Shown: positions 45,740 through 55,421 of the stretch, piece after piece | How positions within the stretch are numbered: the stretch's first letter is position 1 | Layout of the letters: the number at the start of each line of letters is the position of its first letter | Notes under the pieces: model-generated | Databases searched by the model: none | Told to the model about the DNA's origin: nothing | The model's input: the letters and a program-made list of their open reading frames with translations, nothing else | Assembly (NCBI GenBank): GCA_964474455.1 | Contig: CAYYSU010000006.1 | Location: 1-64,000, forward strand | Origin: BM520 sp964474455 | GTDB taxonomy: Bacteria > Bacteroidota > Bacteroidia > Bacteroidales > BM520 | Length of the DNA: 64,000 bases | Reading direction: 5' to 3' | Translations under genes and position numbers: made by a program

Positions 45740-47397
45740 CGGATGTAAAAACATATCGCTTTGGGATTCTGTGTTCCGGATTCTCATTCCCTCTCTGGCA
45801 GGCCGAGGTAATACTCCACCTTGTCAATGATGGTCATGAACCGGTAATCCTTATTATGGATGATTCCGAAGAGAAAGATCGCTCCTTTTGGCAGAAAATT
45901 TCACGATATACAGGGAGCAATGCCGTCTATAATATGTTTGAGCGTTTTCGCATGCATATTCCCCAAAAGGAGTTAACAGATCTTTCTGCCATGCTGAGAA
46001 ATGCTGCTGTAGTGAAAACAATCCCTGAAAAGCGTGGTTATGGAGAATATTTTAATGATAATCTGATATCTGAAATAGGCGAATGTAAGCCCGATTTTTT
46101 ATTGCGTTTCGGTTTTAATATCATTCGTGGTGAGATATTAACGGCAGCTCCTATGGGGGTGTGGTCATATCATCATGGTGATGAAATGAAATACCGTGGC
46201 GGACCGCCGGCCTTTTGGGAGATTGCACATAACGACCCCGTGACAGGCGTTATTTTGCAACGACTTACAGATCGCCTTGATGGAGGTGTAATCCTAAAAA
46301 AGGGCTTTTTTAAAACCATAGATCACAGTTACTCGGGAAATATTAACAGGGTGCTTCAGCAGGCAGAAAAATGGCCGGCAGAGATATGCCGTATGTTGTC
46401 GGAAGAGGTGTTTGAAATGCCGGAAGAGGCATCTGTCTCCACGGCACCGATACTCAAACGCCCGGGAAATATGGACATGATAAAATTTCTGTTTAAAAAA
46501 GCAGTTAACAGATATTATTTTCATATCAATGAACTCTTTAAAGCTGAAAAATGGAATATTCTGCTTCTTAAAAGAGAGGCTAACAACGGGCTTTTTGCTC
46601 CACGAGGGACAAGAATACCATTGCCAGCTCCTCCCAAAAATCATTTCTATGCTGATCCATTTCTCATAAAAGATAAGAATAATCTGCATATTGTTTTTGA
46701 AGATTATGATTACAAAAATGAAAAAGGAGTTATTGGGTATCTGAGGTATGATGTAAAAGAACAACGAGTAACACAGCGCTCAACGGCTCTGGAGCTGGAT
46801 ATTCATCTGGCATATCCATTCCTGATAAAGCATGAAGATCACATCTATTGTGTTCCCGAGACGGCTCAATCGGGGGTTGTGATGCTATATGAACTCAACA
46901 GGGATAATGGCAATCTTCGCTGTATTTCTGAATTACTCGAGTTTCCCGGCGTGGACAACACCCTTGTGTTTTATGATGGCTATTGGTGGCTCTTCTGCAC
47001 CCATGCTGATGCATCTAATGAAGAGCTATATATATTCTATTCTGACAGTATAGAAGGCCCCTATTTTGCTCACAAAGCAAATCCTGTAAAAACAGATATC
47101 AACGGCGCTCGTCCGGGAGGAAAGATGTTTTATGACAACGGCAGATTATTCAGACCGGCACAGAAAAACTCACAGAAATATGGTGCTGCCATGGTGATAC
47201 ATGAAGTTCTGAGCCTTACACCGGAGTGTTTTGAAGAGATAAAACGATATGATATGTCGCCATTAGATGAAAAAGGTTTTACCAAAGGTATCCATACCTG
47301 GTGCCACGACGATGAGTATCTTATTATAGATGGAAAAGAGTACGGCTGGAACAGATACTTTTTTACATCGAATTTAAAAAGAAAATTAACACGATAA
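45736..47397 (+). CDS. Formyltransferase-like domain fused to a propeller-like domain
   Basis: A 553-residue two-domain cytoplasmic protein. Residues about 8-235 look like a formyltransferase N-terminal domain: MGVWSYHHGDEMKYRGGPP corresponds to the usual HxSLLPxYRG loop, and TDRLDGGVILKK carries the conserved Asp. Residues about 285-553 look like a five-bladed propeller of GH43/glucosamine-inositolphosphorylceramide-transferase type (HFYADPFLIKDKNNLHIVFE, NTLVFYDGYWWLFCTH, ARPGGKMF). The combination is seen in bacterial polysaccharide loci. The substrate is unknown; a formylated or otherwise modified sugar is plausible. It is overlapped by the cupin gene upstream and followed 10 bases later by a flippase, so this looks like part of a polysaccharide operon. 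Confidence 0.82.
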   Translation: MTDVKTYRFGILCSGFSFPLWQAEVILHLVNDGHEPVILIMDDSEEKDRSFWQKISRYTGSNAVYNMFERFRMHIPQKELTDLSAMLRNAAVVKTIPEKRGYGEYFNDNLISEIGECKPDFLLRFGFNIIRGEILTAAPMGVWSYHHGDEMKYRGGPPAFWEIAHNDPVTGVILQRLTDRLDGGVILKKGFFKTIDHSYSGNINRVLQQAEKWPAEICRMLSEEVFEMPEEASVSTAPILKRPGNMDMIKFLFKKAVNRYYFHINELFKAEKWNILLLKREANNGLFAPRGTRIPLPAPPKNHFYADPFLIKDKNNLHIVFEDYDYKNEKGVIGYLRYDVKEQRVTQRSTALELDIHLAYPFLIKHEDHIYCVPETAQSGVVMLYELNRDNGNLRCISELLEFPGVDNTLVFYDGYWWLFCTHADASNEELYIFYSDSIEGPYFAHKANPVKTDINGARPGGKMFYDNGRLFRPAQKNSQKYGAAMVIHEVLSLTPECFEEIKRYDMSPLDEKGFTKGIHTWCHDDEYLIIDGKEYGWNRYFFTSNLKRKLTR

Positions 47398-47407
47398 GGA
47401 TATAATT

Positions 47408-48682
47408 ATGATTAGAAAAGTACTTGGTACTGCCGGATCACGGATTCTGATTTCTGTATTAAGTTTGTTACTGGTACTGATTTATGGCAGAACACTGGGG
47501 CCGGAAGGTGCAGGAACAATAGGCCTTGTGGTTCTTGGTATTACAATAGTATTACTGTTGAGCAATTTCGTCTCAGGTGGTGCTTTAGTATATCTTACAC
47601 CTCGAGAGAAGACCTTCTTGTTGTTTGTTCCGGCGTATTTCTGGGGCTTTTTCTCTTCCATACTGGTGTCATATACCCTCAATCACTTTCATCTCATTCC
47701 CGATGGTATGTTATATCATGTACTCTTCCTCTCCATGCTATTCTCCTGGCATACGGCAAACCTGAATATTCTTCTGGGAAAGGAGCGTATAAAGGCTTTT
47801 AATGTTGTATCTGTTCTTCAGGTAATAATGCTCTTTGGTTCCTTTATGTTTTTTATCCTTATTAAAGATGATGTATCTGTAATGTCTTATGTTAAAGCTC
47901 TTTATATCTCTTATATGAGCGCATTTCTTGTGAGCCTGGCAATGATAATCAAAGAGCTGAAGTACGTAGATATTTCTGAGATGGGAGATGTCATCCTTAA
48001 GATTTTTCGGTATGGCTCTTTTGTGCAGTTCGCCAATACATTACAACTGCTGAATTATCGTCTTGGATATTATATCATTGAATCATATTTAGGAAAGGCG
48101 CGACTGGGGGTGTTCCAGATTGGAAATCAGCTAAGTGAAGGGTTGTGGATTGCCGGAAAGAGCCTTGCATTGGTACAATACTCGCGAATCTCCAATGAGC
48201 CAAATGCTGACTACGCAAAAACTCTCTCTGTGCGTTTTCTCAAATTAACGGTATTACTTACCACCGTGATGCTTGCTCTCTTCTGGATTCTTCCTGAGTC
48301 TTTTTATCTGTGGATCCTTACCCATAAGTATGAGGGTATAAAAAATGTAATATGGGCTCTTTCGCCTGGTATCATTGCCATATCAGCAAATGTGATATTC
48401 AGCCATTTCTTTAGTGGAACGGGACGCCATCACCATAATGCCATAAGCTCAGGCATAGGACTGGCTTTCACACTTACATTTGGACTCCTACTTATCCCAC
48501 GTATCGGAATTGTAGGTGCAGGAATTACAGCTTCAATCTCGTACACAGTTACTACACTGTATCAGGCAATCATTTTTACTCGTATTACCGGTCTTAAAGT
48601 GAGGGAGTTATCGATATCTGCTGAAGATTTTCGCTTTATCATACGCGAGTTTAAGAGTATGCTTAGAAAAGATAATAAATAA
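47408..48682 (+). CDS. Polysaccharide flippase, Wzx/MATE-like (second copy)
   Basis: A 424-residue inner-membrane protein with about 12 helices and the Wzx-type opening GTAGSRILISVLSLLLVLIYGRTLGPEGAGT. The middle contains a helix with RLGYYIIESYLGKARLGVFQIG as in PST-family exporters. It follows the formyltransferase-propeller gene by 10 bases and likely exports the same glycan. It differs clearly from the flippase at 9429, so two separate export routes or two substrates are likely. Confidence 0.85.
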   Translation: MIRKVLGTAGSRILISVLSLLLVLIYGRTLGPEGAGTIGLVVLGITIVLLLSNFVSGGALVYLTPREKTFLLFVPAYFWGFFSSILVSYTLNHFHLIPDGMLYHVLFLSMLFSWHTANLNILLGKERIKAFNVVSVLQVIMLFGSFMFFILIKDDVSVMSYVKALYISYMSAFLVSLAMIIKELKYVDISEMGDVILKIFRYGSFVQFANTLQLLNYRLGYYIIESYLGKARLGVFQIGNQLSEGLWIAGKSLALVQYSRISNEPNADYAKTLSVRFLKLTVLLTTVMLALFWILPESFYLWILTHKYEGIKNVIWALSPGIIAISANVIFSHFFSGTGRHHHNAISSGIGLAFTLTFGLLLIPRIGIVGAGITASISYTVTTLYQAIIFTRITGLKVRELSISAEDFRFIIREFKSMLRKDNK

Positions 48683-48754
48683 GATTTTCTCATAATAGCT
48701 GAACTAAAAAACCTGGCGCGGCCATTCCGGCTGCTATATTTTCATATGTAATTA

Positions 48755-49894
48755 ATGAATAAAATCTATACATTTGCCTATATGATACACCTGTCGAGAA
48801 TTGCATTTTTTCTTTCAATATTAGCTTTGTTACTCTCGTGCAATCCGGGAGATAATAACAATCCGAATCCAAACCCTGAAATTAATGAAGGCACTCCGGA
48901 GAACATCGTGTTATTTATTGGCGACGGAATGGGGGTAGCACAAATAAATGCTGCACAGACCGTTAACGACGGCAGCCTTAACATGACCTCTCTTAATACA
49001 TCAGGACTTATGACCACCCATGGTGCAGATCGTGCTGTTACTGAGTCTGCCGCCGCTGTAACGGCTTTGGCTTGCGGCACAAAAACTAACTATAAAATGT
49101 TGGGTGTAAATGCTGAAGGTGAAACGGTCAGGAATCTCTTTGAATATCTTCATGAGCTTGGATATGCCACAGGTGTTATAACTACGGCAAGTTTACAGGA
49201 TGCCACCCCGGCAGGGTTCTACGCTCATGTTGAAAATCGTGACCTTAAAGAGGAGATAGCTTACCAGATGGCGTATTCAAATGTTGATATCCTCGTGGGT
49301 GGAGGATCTTTTTATCTCAATGAAAGAGAAGATGGCAAAAATCTTATGGATACCATGATGACCCGTGGTTATGCGTATTATGATTTTATTGATGATGTGC
49401 CTGATAATGAGCAAGGTAAGCTTTTGGTGGTGCAGGCACAATACCGCCTGCCAGGAATAGAAGAAGAACGAGGTGACTTCCTGCAAAAAGCTGTTTCTGT
49501 GGCCATATCGCGCCTCGACAAGACAGGGAAACCCTGGTTTCTGATGGTGGAAAATGAACATATCGACCTACGTGCTCATGATAATATGCAGGATGAGATG
49601 TTGGCTGAAGTTATTGATCTGGACCTGGCCGTGGGACAAACTCAGAGTTATGCCACGGTAAACAAAGAGACCCTGATAGTTGTAACTGCAGACCATGAAT
49701 GCGGTGGGTATTCCATTATCGGTGGGAATGTTTTTGAAGGAACTGTCATAGGTGATTTCCAAGCCGATAATCATACCGGTGTCATGGTCCCTGTTTTTGC
49801 ATTCGGACCGGGTGAAAATATCTTTACCGGGGTATATGACAATACAACCCTGTTTGAGAAATTCGCCTCTTTATTGAATATAAATGTGGATTAA
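48755..49894 (+). CDS. Alkaline phosphatase-family lipoprotein
   Basis: A 379-residue phosphomonoesterase of the alkaline phosphatase superfamily, anchored by a lipobox ending LLSC (Cys29, or Cys20 from ATG 48782). Metal and catalytic motifs are present: VLFIGDGMG, the nucleophile segment VTESAAAVTALACG (Ser preceded by Glu in place of the usual Asp), MVENEHIDLRAHD, VTADHECGG and DNHTG. A C-terminal extension is absent and the length is short for the family. The compact signal peptide supports the ATG at 48782 as an alternative start. The stop codon overlaps the ATG of the CotH protein gene by one base, so the two are translationally coupled. Confidence 0.92.
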   Translation: MNKIYTFAYMIHLSRIAFFLSILALLLSCNPGDNNNPNPNPEINEGTPENIVLFIGDGMGVAQINAAQTVNDGSLNMTSLNTSGLMTTHGADRAVTESAAAVTALACGTKTNYKMLGVNAEGETVRNLFEYLHELGYATGVITTASLQDATPAGFYAHVENRDLKEEIAYQMAYSNVDILVGGGSFYLNEREDGKNLMDTMMTRGYAYYDFIDDVPDNEQGKLLVVQAQYRLPGIEEERGDFLQKAVSVAISRLDKTGKPWFLMVENEHIDLRAHDNMQDEMLAEVIDLDLAVGQTQSYATVNKETLIVVTADHECGGYSIIGGNVFEGTVIGDFQADNHTGVMVPVFAFGPGENIFTGVYDNTTLFEKFASLLNINVD

Positions 49895-52800
49895 TGAATG
49901 TGTGTAAATACATAACGCGTTTTTTTATAACCTATCTGTCCAAGGGCACAGCCTTACGCCTCTTTCAATCCCTGTTTTTGTTTCTGATTGTTACCATCGG
50001 CGCGGATGCACAGATTGTTATCAATGAAGCCTCTTCTGCTAACCTGTATACTGTTTATGATGAAGATTCTGATGCCGAAGATTGGATAGAGTTATACAAT
50101 AAAAGTAACGACACATTATCTTTAAAGGGGTTTTTCCTGTCGGACAAAAAAAGTGAACCCCGGATGTGGGAGATCCCTGATGTTGAGATATATCCGGACT
50201 CCTTTGCTCTTTTCTTTGCCTCAGGAAAAAATCGCCGGAACGTTATTGACCACTGGGAAACAGCTGTCTACTGCGATAGCCTGTGGCGTTATCTAAATCC
50301 TGATTATGAACCTGACGCACAATGGGAATGGCCCGCTTTTTCCGATACCTCTTGGAATGAGGGACGCGGTGGTTTTGGCTTTGGTGATGACGATGACACT
50401 ACGGTGACCTGCGATACTCTCAGAACAATATATCTCAGAAAAACATTTTTTGTTCAGGATACAGCTGCGATAATTAATGCCATCATGCATGTGGATTATG
50501 ATGATGGCTTTGTCGTATATCTTAATGGAAGGGAACTCCTTAGGGAGAATATTCAACCCGATGGCAAGACGCCTCATTATCTGCAAACTGCAATGTGGCC
50601 TACAGAGGCACAGATGTATCAGGGTGGACTCCCGGGCATGTTTGTGATAAATGAACCTTTGTTAAAAAGATATCTTAAGAATGGTGAGAACACTTTAGCC
50701 ATCCAATGCCATAACTTTTGGGATGATGATGATATGACCATAAAACCATGGCTCTCACTTGCCATGAGAGATACATGTGGTCAGTTTGGAATGGTGCCGG
50801 AATGGTTCTTTGCTGAAGAGATTCCACTGCATACAAATTTTGGTATCCGCAGTAGTGGTGAAAAAATATATCTTTTCAACCCTTTTGGAATGCTGATCGA
50901 TGAGGTGGACGTGAAAGCTCTGGCTGTTGATAATAGCTACGGCCGTATGGAGGATGGCAGTGACTCTTTGGTATATTTCTCTACGCCTACTCCAGGATAT
51001 TCTAACGACACGTCTTATGCAATGGCTTTTGCGATAGATGTTGTGCCGGAGATATCTCCGGCTACCGGTTACTTTAACGATTCTGTTTTAATAAACATAA
51101 TATCTCCCGATACCTGTCTCCTTATTCGCTATTCTTTGGATGGCAGTGTCCCGACAAATGTTTCTCCCTTATTCACTGTTCCTTTCTATCTCGACACCAC
51201 TGTTGTTGTGCGTGCCCGACTGTTTAAAGAGGGGTATATGCCATCAAAAACCACCACGCAAACACTGTTTGTTGATGACTCTACCACCTTGCGGATAGTT
51301 TCCGTTGCCACAAATCCTAATATGCTATGGGATGAAGATTATGGTATCTATGTTTTGGGAACACAGTATTTAAACGACAGGCCATTTTTTGGGGCTAACT
51401 TCTGGGACGACACAGAAATTCCTGTGAATATTGAACTGTATGACCCTGCTGCCGAGACACATTTTATTCAGGATTGTGGATTGAAAATTCATGGCGGCTG
51501 GACTCGCTCCATACCTCAGAAATCAATACGTCCAATGGCAAAAGGTAAATATGGAGAGGATTACTTCCGCGAGAAACTGTTTTCCCATAAACCCATTAAA
51601 CAATATAAGCGTTTTGTGCTGCGCAATGCCGGTAATGATTATTACTCCTGCTTTTTCAGAGATGCTTTTATGCATAAACTTGTGCAGAATAAGCTCTGGG
51701 TGGATATACAAGAGTACGAGCCTGTGATTGTATATATAAACGGACAGTACTGGGGTTTGCATAATATGCGGGAGAAAATTGATCGCTATTATCTGGAATC
51801 AAATTATGGAGTGGATCCCGAGAGGGTAGATATCCTTGAAGAACAGGCAGAAGTGATCTCAGGTGAAAATGCCGATTTCCTTCAAATGATGGAGTTCGTG
51901 AACCACAATGACCTCGCGATACAGGATAACTTTGATAGGGTCATGGAAGAATTGAATATGGCCTCGTACACTGATCTTATCCTTACAAACATATTCTTCA
52001 TTAATACCGATTGGCCGCATAATAATATGAAATGGTGGCGGGAATATGGTGGTAAATGGAATTATTTCCTTATGGATCTGGATATGACCAGCTCTATCTT
52101 TACTTCCAATAAACCATCTGTAAATCAGATTGAAAGAGTGTTTAATGATTCTGTTACTGTGAACACAGTCCTCTTACGTGGGATGATTGAAAATTCCGGC
52201 TACAGAAACTATTTTATCAATCGTTATGCTGATTTGATGAATGCTGTTTTTACTCAAAACAGAATGTATGCATTGACAGACACTATTGTTAACAGGCTTC
52301 GTCCCGAGATGGTGCGTCACAAAAGACGCTGGGGAAACCAGTCTGCAGCGGCATGGGAGACGTATTACGTTGAAAATCTCTTCAAGGGATTTATCCGTGA
52401 TCGTCATGAGCATGCCCGGGAACATCTGCTGGAATATTTTTCGCTTGAAAACCAGGTTGTAATGCATATTGATGCATATCCGGACAAATCCTGTGATCTA
52501 CATATTAACACCCTCTACACAGACACAATGCCCTTTGAAGGTGTATATTTTAATCCCGTCCCAATAACTATAGAAGCTCTGCCGGCGCCGGGATATGAGT
52601 TCTCTTACTGGAAAAATATTGATAGCACCTGGTACTCCTACGACAGAATATATGAAGGCATATTTGCAGCCGATGATACATTGATAGCTGTTTGTACCGG
52701 CGCCCCGGATACCACTAACATTGTTATTTCTGAGCTTATGCACTCACCACATCCCGACGTGGATTGTGGCCACTGGCTTGAGATATACTCTGATGACCAT

Positions 52801-54423
52801 AAAACAACAGACCTCTCCGGATGGAAGCTAATGATAAACAATAACCTCTCTGGGGAGATTCCTGATGGAACACTCCTGGAACCGGGAACATTCCTGATCC
52901 TGGCAGCGGATACCATAGCTTTTTATGATATCTATCCCGACTCTTTGGATGTTGTTTTTCTTCAGGACTTTTCATTTTTTGATTATCAAACAGAGATAAC
53001 ACTCCTGGATAATTACCATAACGCAATCTCTGTTGCCGCATATGGCGATGCTATGCCCTGGCCGGAGAACACCTTTTTTACCGGAAGAGCCAATGAGCTT
53101 ATGGATCCGTCACTCGATCCCGCCGTTGCTGAAAACTGGATGGCAGGGTGCCTTGGTGGCTCACCGGGACGGCTGCCCTCTGATTGCCACGACTACCCTG
53201 CAATAATATTTACCGAATATAACAATAACTCATCCCATAGCCACGACACCGGTGACTGGGTGGAGATCTTTAACAATGATACAATTGATGTGGATATGAC
53301 CGGTTGGATATTTCGTGATGCAGGTGATGACCATGCATACTCTTTCCCGACTGGTTTTTCTCTACCATCAGGTGAATACAGGGTTATTGCAAGGGATCCG
53401 GTGAAATTCTATGAGGTTCATCCCGAGATAAATACTTTGTCGCCCTTTAATTTTGGGCTGGGAGAGAGTGATAGTCTGTTGCTTTTCAACAGGTATGGCT
53501 ATGAAGTCGTGGGCATTGGATATGACTCTGATACGCTGTGGCCCAATGATATTAATGGCACCGGACGTACCGCTGAATTGATTCACCCGGATTCACTATG
53601 TGGCAATTCTTCATCATGGAAAAATGGTTGCTATGGCGGAACACCCATGGCAGGCCCGGAAAGTTGCAGAGATAATCCGGATATTGTCGTTACGGAGATA
53701 CAGTATCACCCTCATGAAGAGTATGATGGCGGCACTTACTTCGAGATTTTTAACCATGACACCCTTGCCATAGCATTACAAAATTGGGCGGTTTTGAATA
53801 GCGACAGTATAGTAAGTATGACCATGGAGGAGTATCCTACCATTGAGCCCGGCGAGTATCTTGTTTTTGCTCAGAATCCCACAAAATTGATTACGATATT
53901 TCCCCAGGCCAATATATATCAATATTCCACAGGAATTACGCTAAGCCCAGGCAGAAACGCCTTCGCAATGCAGGATAAATTTGGCATTACCCGCTTATGG
54001 ATGGTCTATGATGTTGTGGAACCATGGCCTGTAATCGAGGACTCTACCGGAAAAGCCCTGGAATTATTGGATTATGACCGTCCCTATTCCGATCCGGAAA
54101 ACTGGTTTGCAGGTTGTAAGGAAGGATCCCCGGGTCATGAATTCCGACCCTGCGACACCACCTCAATAAAGGAATATTACCACGGCTTTAGCATCACCCC
54201 TAATCCATGCTCACATAAATTTACTATTAACAATTCAACGCAGAATTTTATCAAAACAATAAGAGTAATAAGTACCGACGGCGATGTGATAATGAATCGC
54301 CATATCATAACAAGAGCCATCTCAACACCCGTTGATATCTCTGCCCTCCCTTACGGGATTTATATCCTTGAGATTACCACGGAGAAAGAGATCGTTTACA
54401 CGAAAATAATAAAAAACCCATAG
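49894..54423 (+). CDS. CotH kinase-like/lamin-tail surface protein with type A T9SS sorting domain
   Basis: A 1509-residue secreted protein. The order is signal peptide (to about Q40), lamin-tail domain (about 42-110), a beta-sandwich (about 125-290) with DYDDGFVVYLNGREL, a chitobiase-like C-terminal-type domain (about 385-465; YSLDGSVPT), a CotH domain (about 475-850), three further lamin-tail domains (about 941-1085, 1101-1240, 1261-1395) and a type A T9SS tail (about 1432-1509). The CotH part keeps the kinase-like residues: NTDWPHNNMKWW with Asp706, and FLMDLDM with Asp728 and Asp730. Spore-coat CotH proteins are atypical protein kinases, so extracellular phosphorylation is plausible. The gene is coupled to the phosphatase gene upstream. 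Confidence 0.92.
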   Translation: MNVCKYITRFFITYLSKGTALRLFQSLFLFLIVTIGADAQIVINEASSANLYTVYDEDSDAEDWIELYNKSNDTLSLKGFFLSDKKSEPRMWEIPDVEIYPDSFALFFASGKNRRNVIDHWETAVYCDSLWRYLNPDYEPDAQWEWPAFSDTSWNEGRGGFGFGDDDDTTVTCDTLRTIYLRKTFFVQDTAAIINAIMHVDYDDGFVVYLNGRELLRENIQPDGKTPHYLQTAMWPTEAQMYQGGLPGMFVINEPLLKRYLKNGENTLAIQCHNFWDDDDMTIKPWLSLAMRDTCGQFGMVPEWFFAEEIPLHTNFGIRSSGEKIYLFNPFGMLIDEVDVKALAVDNSYGRMEDGSDSLVYFSTPTPGYSNDTSYAMAFAIDVVPEISPATGYFNDSVLINIISPDTCLLIRYSLDGSVPTNVSPLFTVPFYLDTTVVVRARLFKEGYMPSKTTTQTLFVDDSTTLRIVSVATNPNMLWDEDYGIYVLGTQYLNDRPFFGANFWDDTEIPVNIELYDPAAETHFIQDCGLKIHGGWTRSIPQKSIRPMAKGKYGEDYFREKLFSHKPIKQYKRFVLRNAGNDYYSCFFRDAFMHKLVQNKLWVDIQEYEPVIVYINGQYWGLHNMREKIDRYYLESNYGVDPERVDILEEQAEVISGENADFLQMMEFVNHNDLAIQDNFDRVMEELNMASYTDLILTNIFFINTDWPHNNMKWWREYGGKWNYFLMDLDMTSSIFTSNKPSVNQIERVFNDSVTVNTVLLRGMIENSGYRNYFINRYADLMNAVFTQNRMYALTDTIVNRLRPEMVRHKRRWGNQSAAAWETYYVENLFKGFIRDRHEHAREHLLEYFSLENQVVMHIDAYPDKSCDLHINTLYTDTMPFEGVYFNPVPITIEALPAPGYEFSYWKNIDSTWYSYDRIYEGIFAADDTLIAVCTGAPDTTNIVISELMHSPHPDVDCGHWLEIYSDDHKTTDLSGWKLMINNNLSGEIPDGTLLEPGTFLILAADTIAFYDIYPDSLDVVFLQDFSFFDYQTEITLLDNYHNAISVAAYGDAMPWPENTFFTGRANELMDPSLDPAVAENWMAGCLGGSPGRLPSDCHDYPAIIFTEYNNNSSHSHDTGDWVEIFNNDTIDVDMTGWIFRDAGDDHAYSFPTGFSLPSGEYRVIARDPVKFYEVHPEINTLSPFNFGLGESDSLLLFNRYGYEVVGIGYDSDTLWPNDINGTGRTAELIHPDSLCGNSSSWKNGCYGGTPMAGPESCRDNPDIVVTEIQYHPHEEYDGGTYFEIFNHDTLAIALQNWAVLNSDSIVSMTMEEYPTIEPGEYLVFAQNPTKLITIFPQANIYQYSTGITLSPGRNAFAMQDKFGITRLWMVYDVVEPWPVIEDSTGKALELLDYDRPYSDPENWFAGCKEGSPGHEFRPCDTTSIKEYYHGFSITPNPCSHKFTINNSTQNFIKTIRVISTDGDVIMNRHIITRAISTPVDISALPYGIYILEITTEKEIVYTKIIKNP

Positions 54424-54443
54424 CGCCGATTACTGAATCGGCG
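54424..54443 (+). terminator. Intrinsic terminator after the CotH protein gene
   Basis: An 8-bp GC-rich stem (CGCCGATT and AATCGGCG, loop ACTG) starts directly after the stop codon. A T-rich tail follows a short spacer. This tail contains the -7 box TATTTTTG at 54450-54457. Confidence 0.7.
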
Positions 54444-54449
54444 GAACGT

Positions 54450-54457
54450 TATTTTTG
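54450..54457 (+). promoter_or_regulatory. Candidate -7 promoter box for the CAP-SPOR gene
   Basis: TATTTTTG matches the -7 consensus and predicts a leader of about 18 bases to the ATG at 54482. No clear -33 box is found, because the region upstream is the terminator hairpin. Confidence 0.45.
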
Positions 54458-54481
54458 GGGAGGAATTGATAGAGGAATAAT

Positions 54482-55330
54482 ATGTTACAAAGAATAAGAG
54501 TATTAATAATATTGATGGTTGCTTTTCAAACTTCTGGTTTTGCCCAGACTCATTTTGAAACACTTTGCCTGTCGCAACAGGAGCTGGATGTCGCTACACA
54601 GATAAATGCTTTCCGAGTTAAGCATAATCTTGCTAAAATTCCCATATCCCGATCGTTATGTTATGTGGCGGATGTGCATGCTAAAGATCTCTATCTCTTT
54701 TATGATGAAAATGCTGGAGGAAGTATGCACTCCTGGTCTGACCAAGGGCGGTGGAATGAATGCCTCTATGTAAATCCCAAAACCGATGGCCGGTGTATGC
54801 ATAACAAGCCTTCAGAACTAACAGAATATCAGGGTCTTGGGTTTGAATTAGTGTATTGGGATAATACCAGAAAAGAGGATGCTAACGCAATGAAGATATG
54901 GCTTGAAAACGGTACTTCCAAACAGATGATTTTAAATGAGGGTAAATATGTCGCCTTCGATTGGAATGCAATGGGTGTAAAGATTTTTAATGGATATGTA
55001 GTCGTGTGGTTTGGCACAACGACAGACTTTTCATTTCCGATATATTTATGTACAAAAGTTCCTGAGATTTCTTTGGATTCCATTTCAAAAACCACTTCTC
55101 CCGACAATCACAAGACCTATTATGTTGTGGTGGCCAGTTATTTCACACGAAGAGATGCGGAACTTGACAAGATTCGATGGGAGAAGCGCTTCTTTGAACC
55201 ATTGAAGATTGTTGAAAACGATGGAAAGTATCGCCTTGCTGTTGGTGCTTATAATGATAATGCTGCCGCAGAAAAGTCACTTAAAAACATAAAAAAAGCG
55301 GTTAAAGATGCCTGGATTATTTCGCTTTAA
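54482..55330 (+). CDS. Secreted CAP-domain protein with C-terminal SPOR domain
   Basis: A 282-residue protein with a signal peptide (cleavage near GFAQ, about 22). Residues about 33-180 have a CAP-like layout (ATQINAFRVKHNLAKIP, VADVHAKDL, MHSWSDQGRW, ILNEGKYVAFDWNAMGVK). Residues about 212-282 form a SPOR repeat (TYYVVVASYFTRRDAELDK, YRLAVGAYNDNAAAEKSL). SPOR domains bind glycan strands lacking stem peptides, often at division sites, so the protein is probably held in the periplasm on peptidoglycan. Its CAP domain has no known activity. It is read in the same direction as the CotH gene but behind a terminator. Confidence 0.85.
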   Translation: MLQRIRVLIILMVAFQTSGFAQTHFETLCLSQQELDVATQINAFRVKHNLAKIPISRSLCYVADVHAKDLYLFYDENAGGSMHSWSDQGRWNECLYVNPKTDGRCMHNKPSELTEYQGLGFELVYWDNTRKEDANAMKIWLENGTSKQMILNEGKYVAFDWNAMGVKIFNGYVVVWFGTTTDFSFPIYLCTKVPEISLDSISKTTSPDNHKTYYVVVASYFTRRDAELDKIRWEKRFFEPLKIVENDGKYRLAVGAYNDNAAAEKSLKNIKKAVKDAWIISL

Positions 55331-55421
55331 TGAAAATCATATCTGTAGATATAGTAAAGACTCTCTATAGTCGTGACGGAAATACTTGAATATATCGATA
55401 TGAATTTTGTATCCCAATAGT

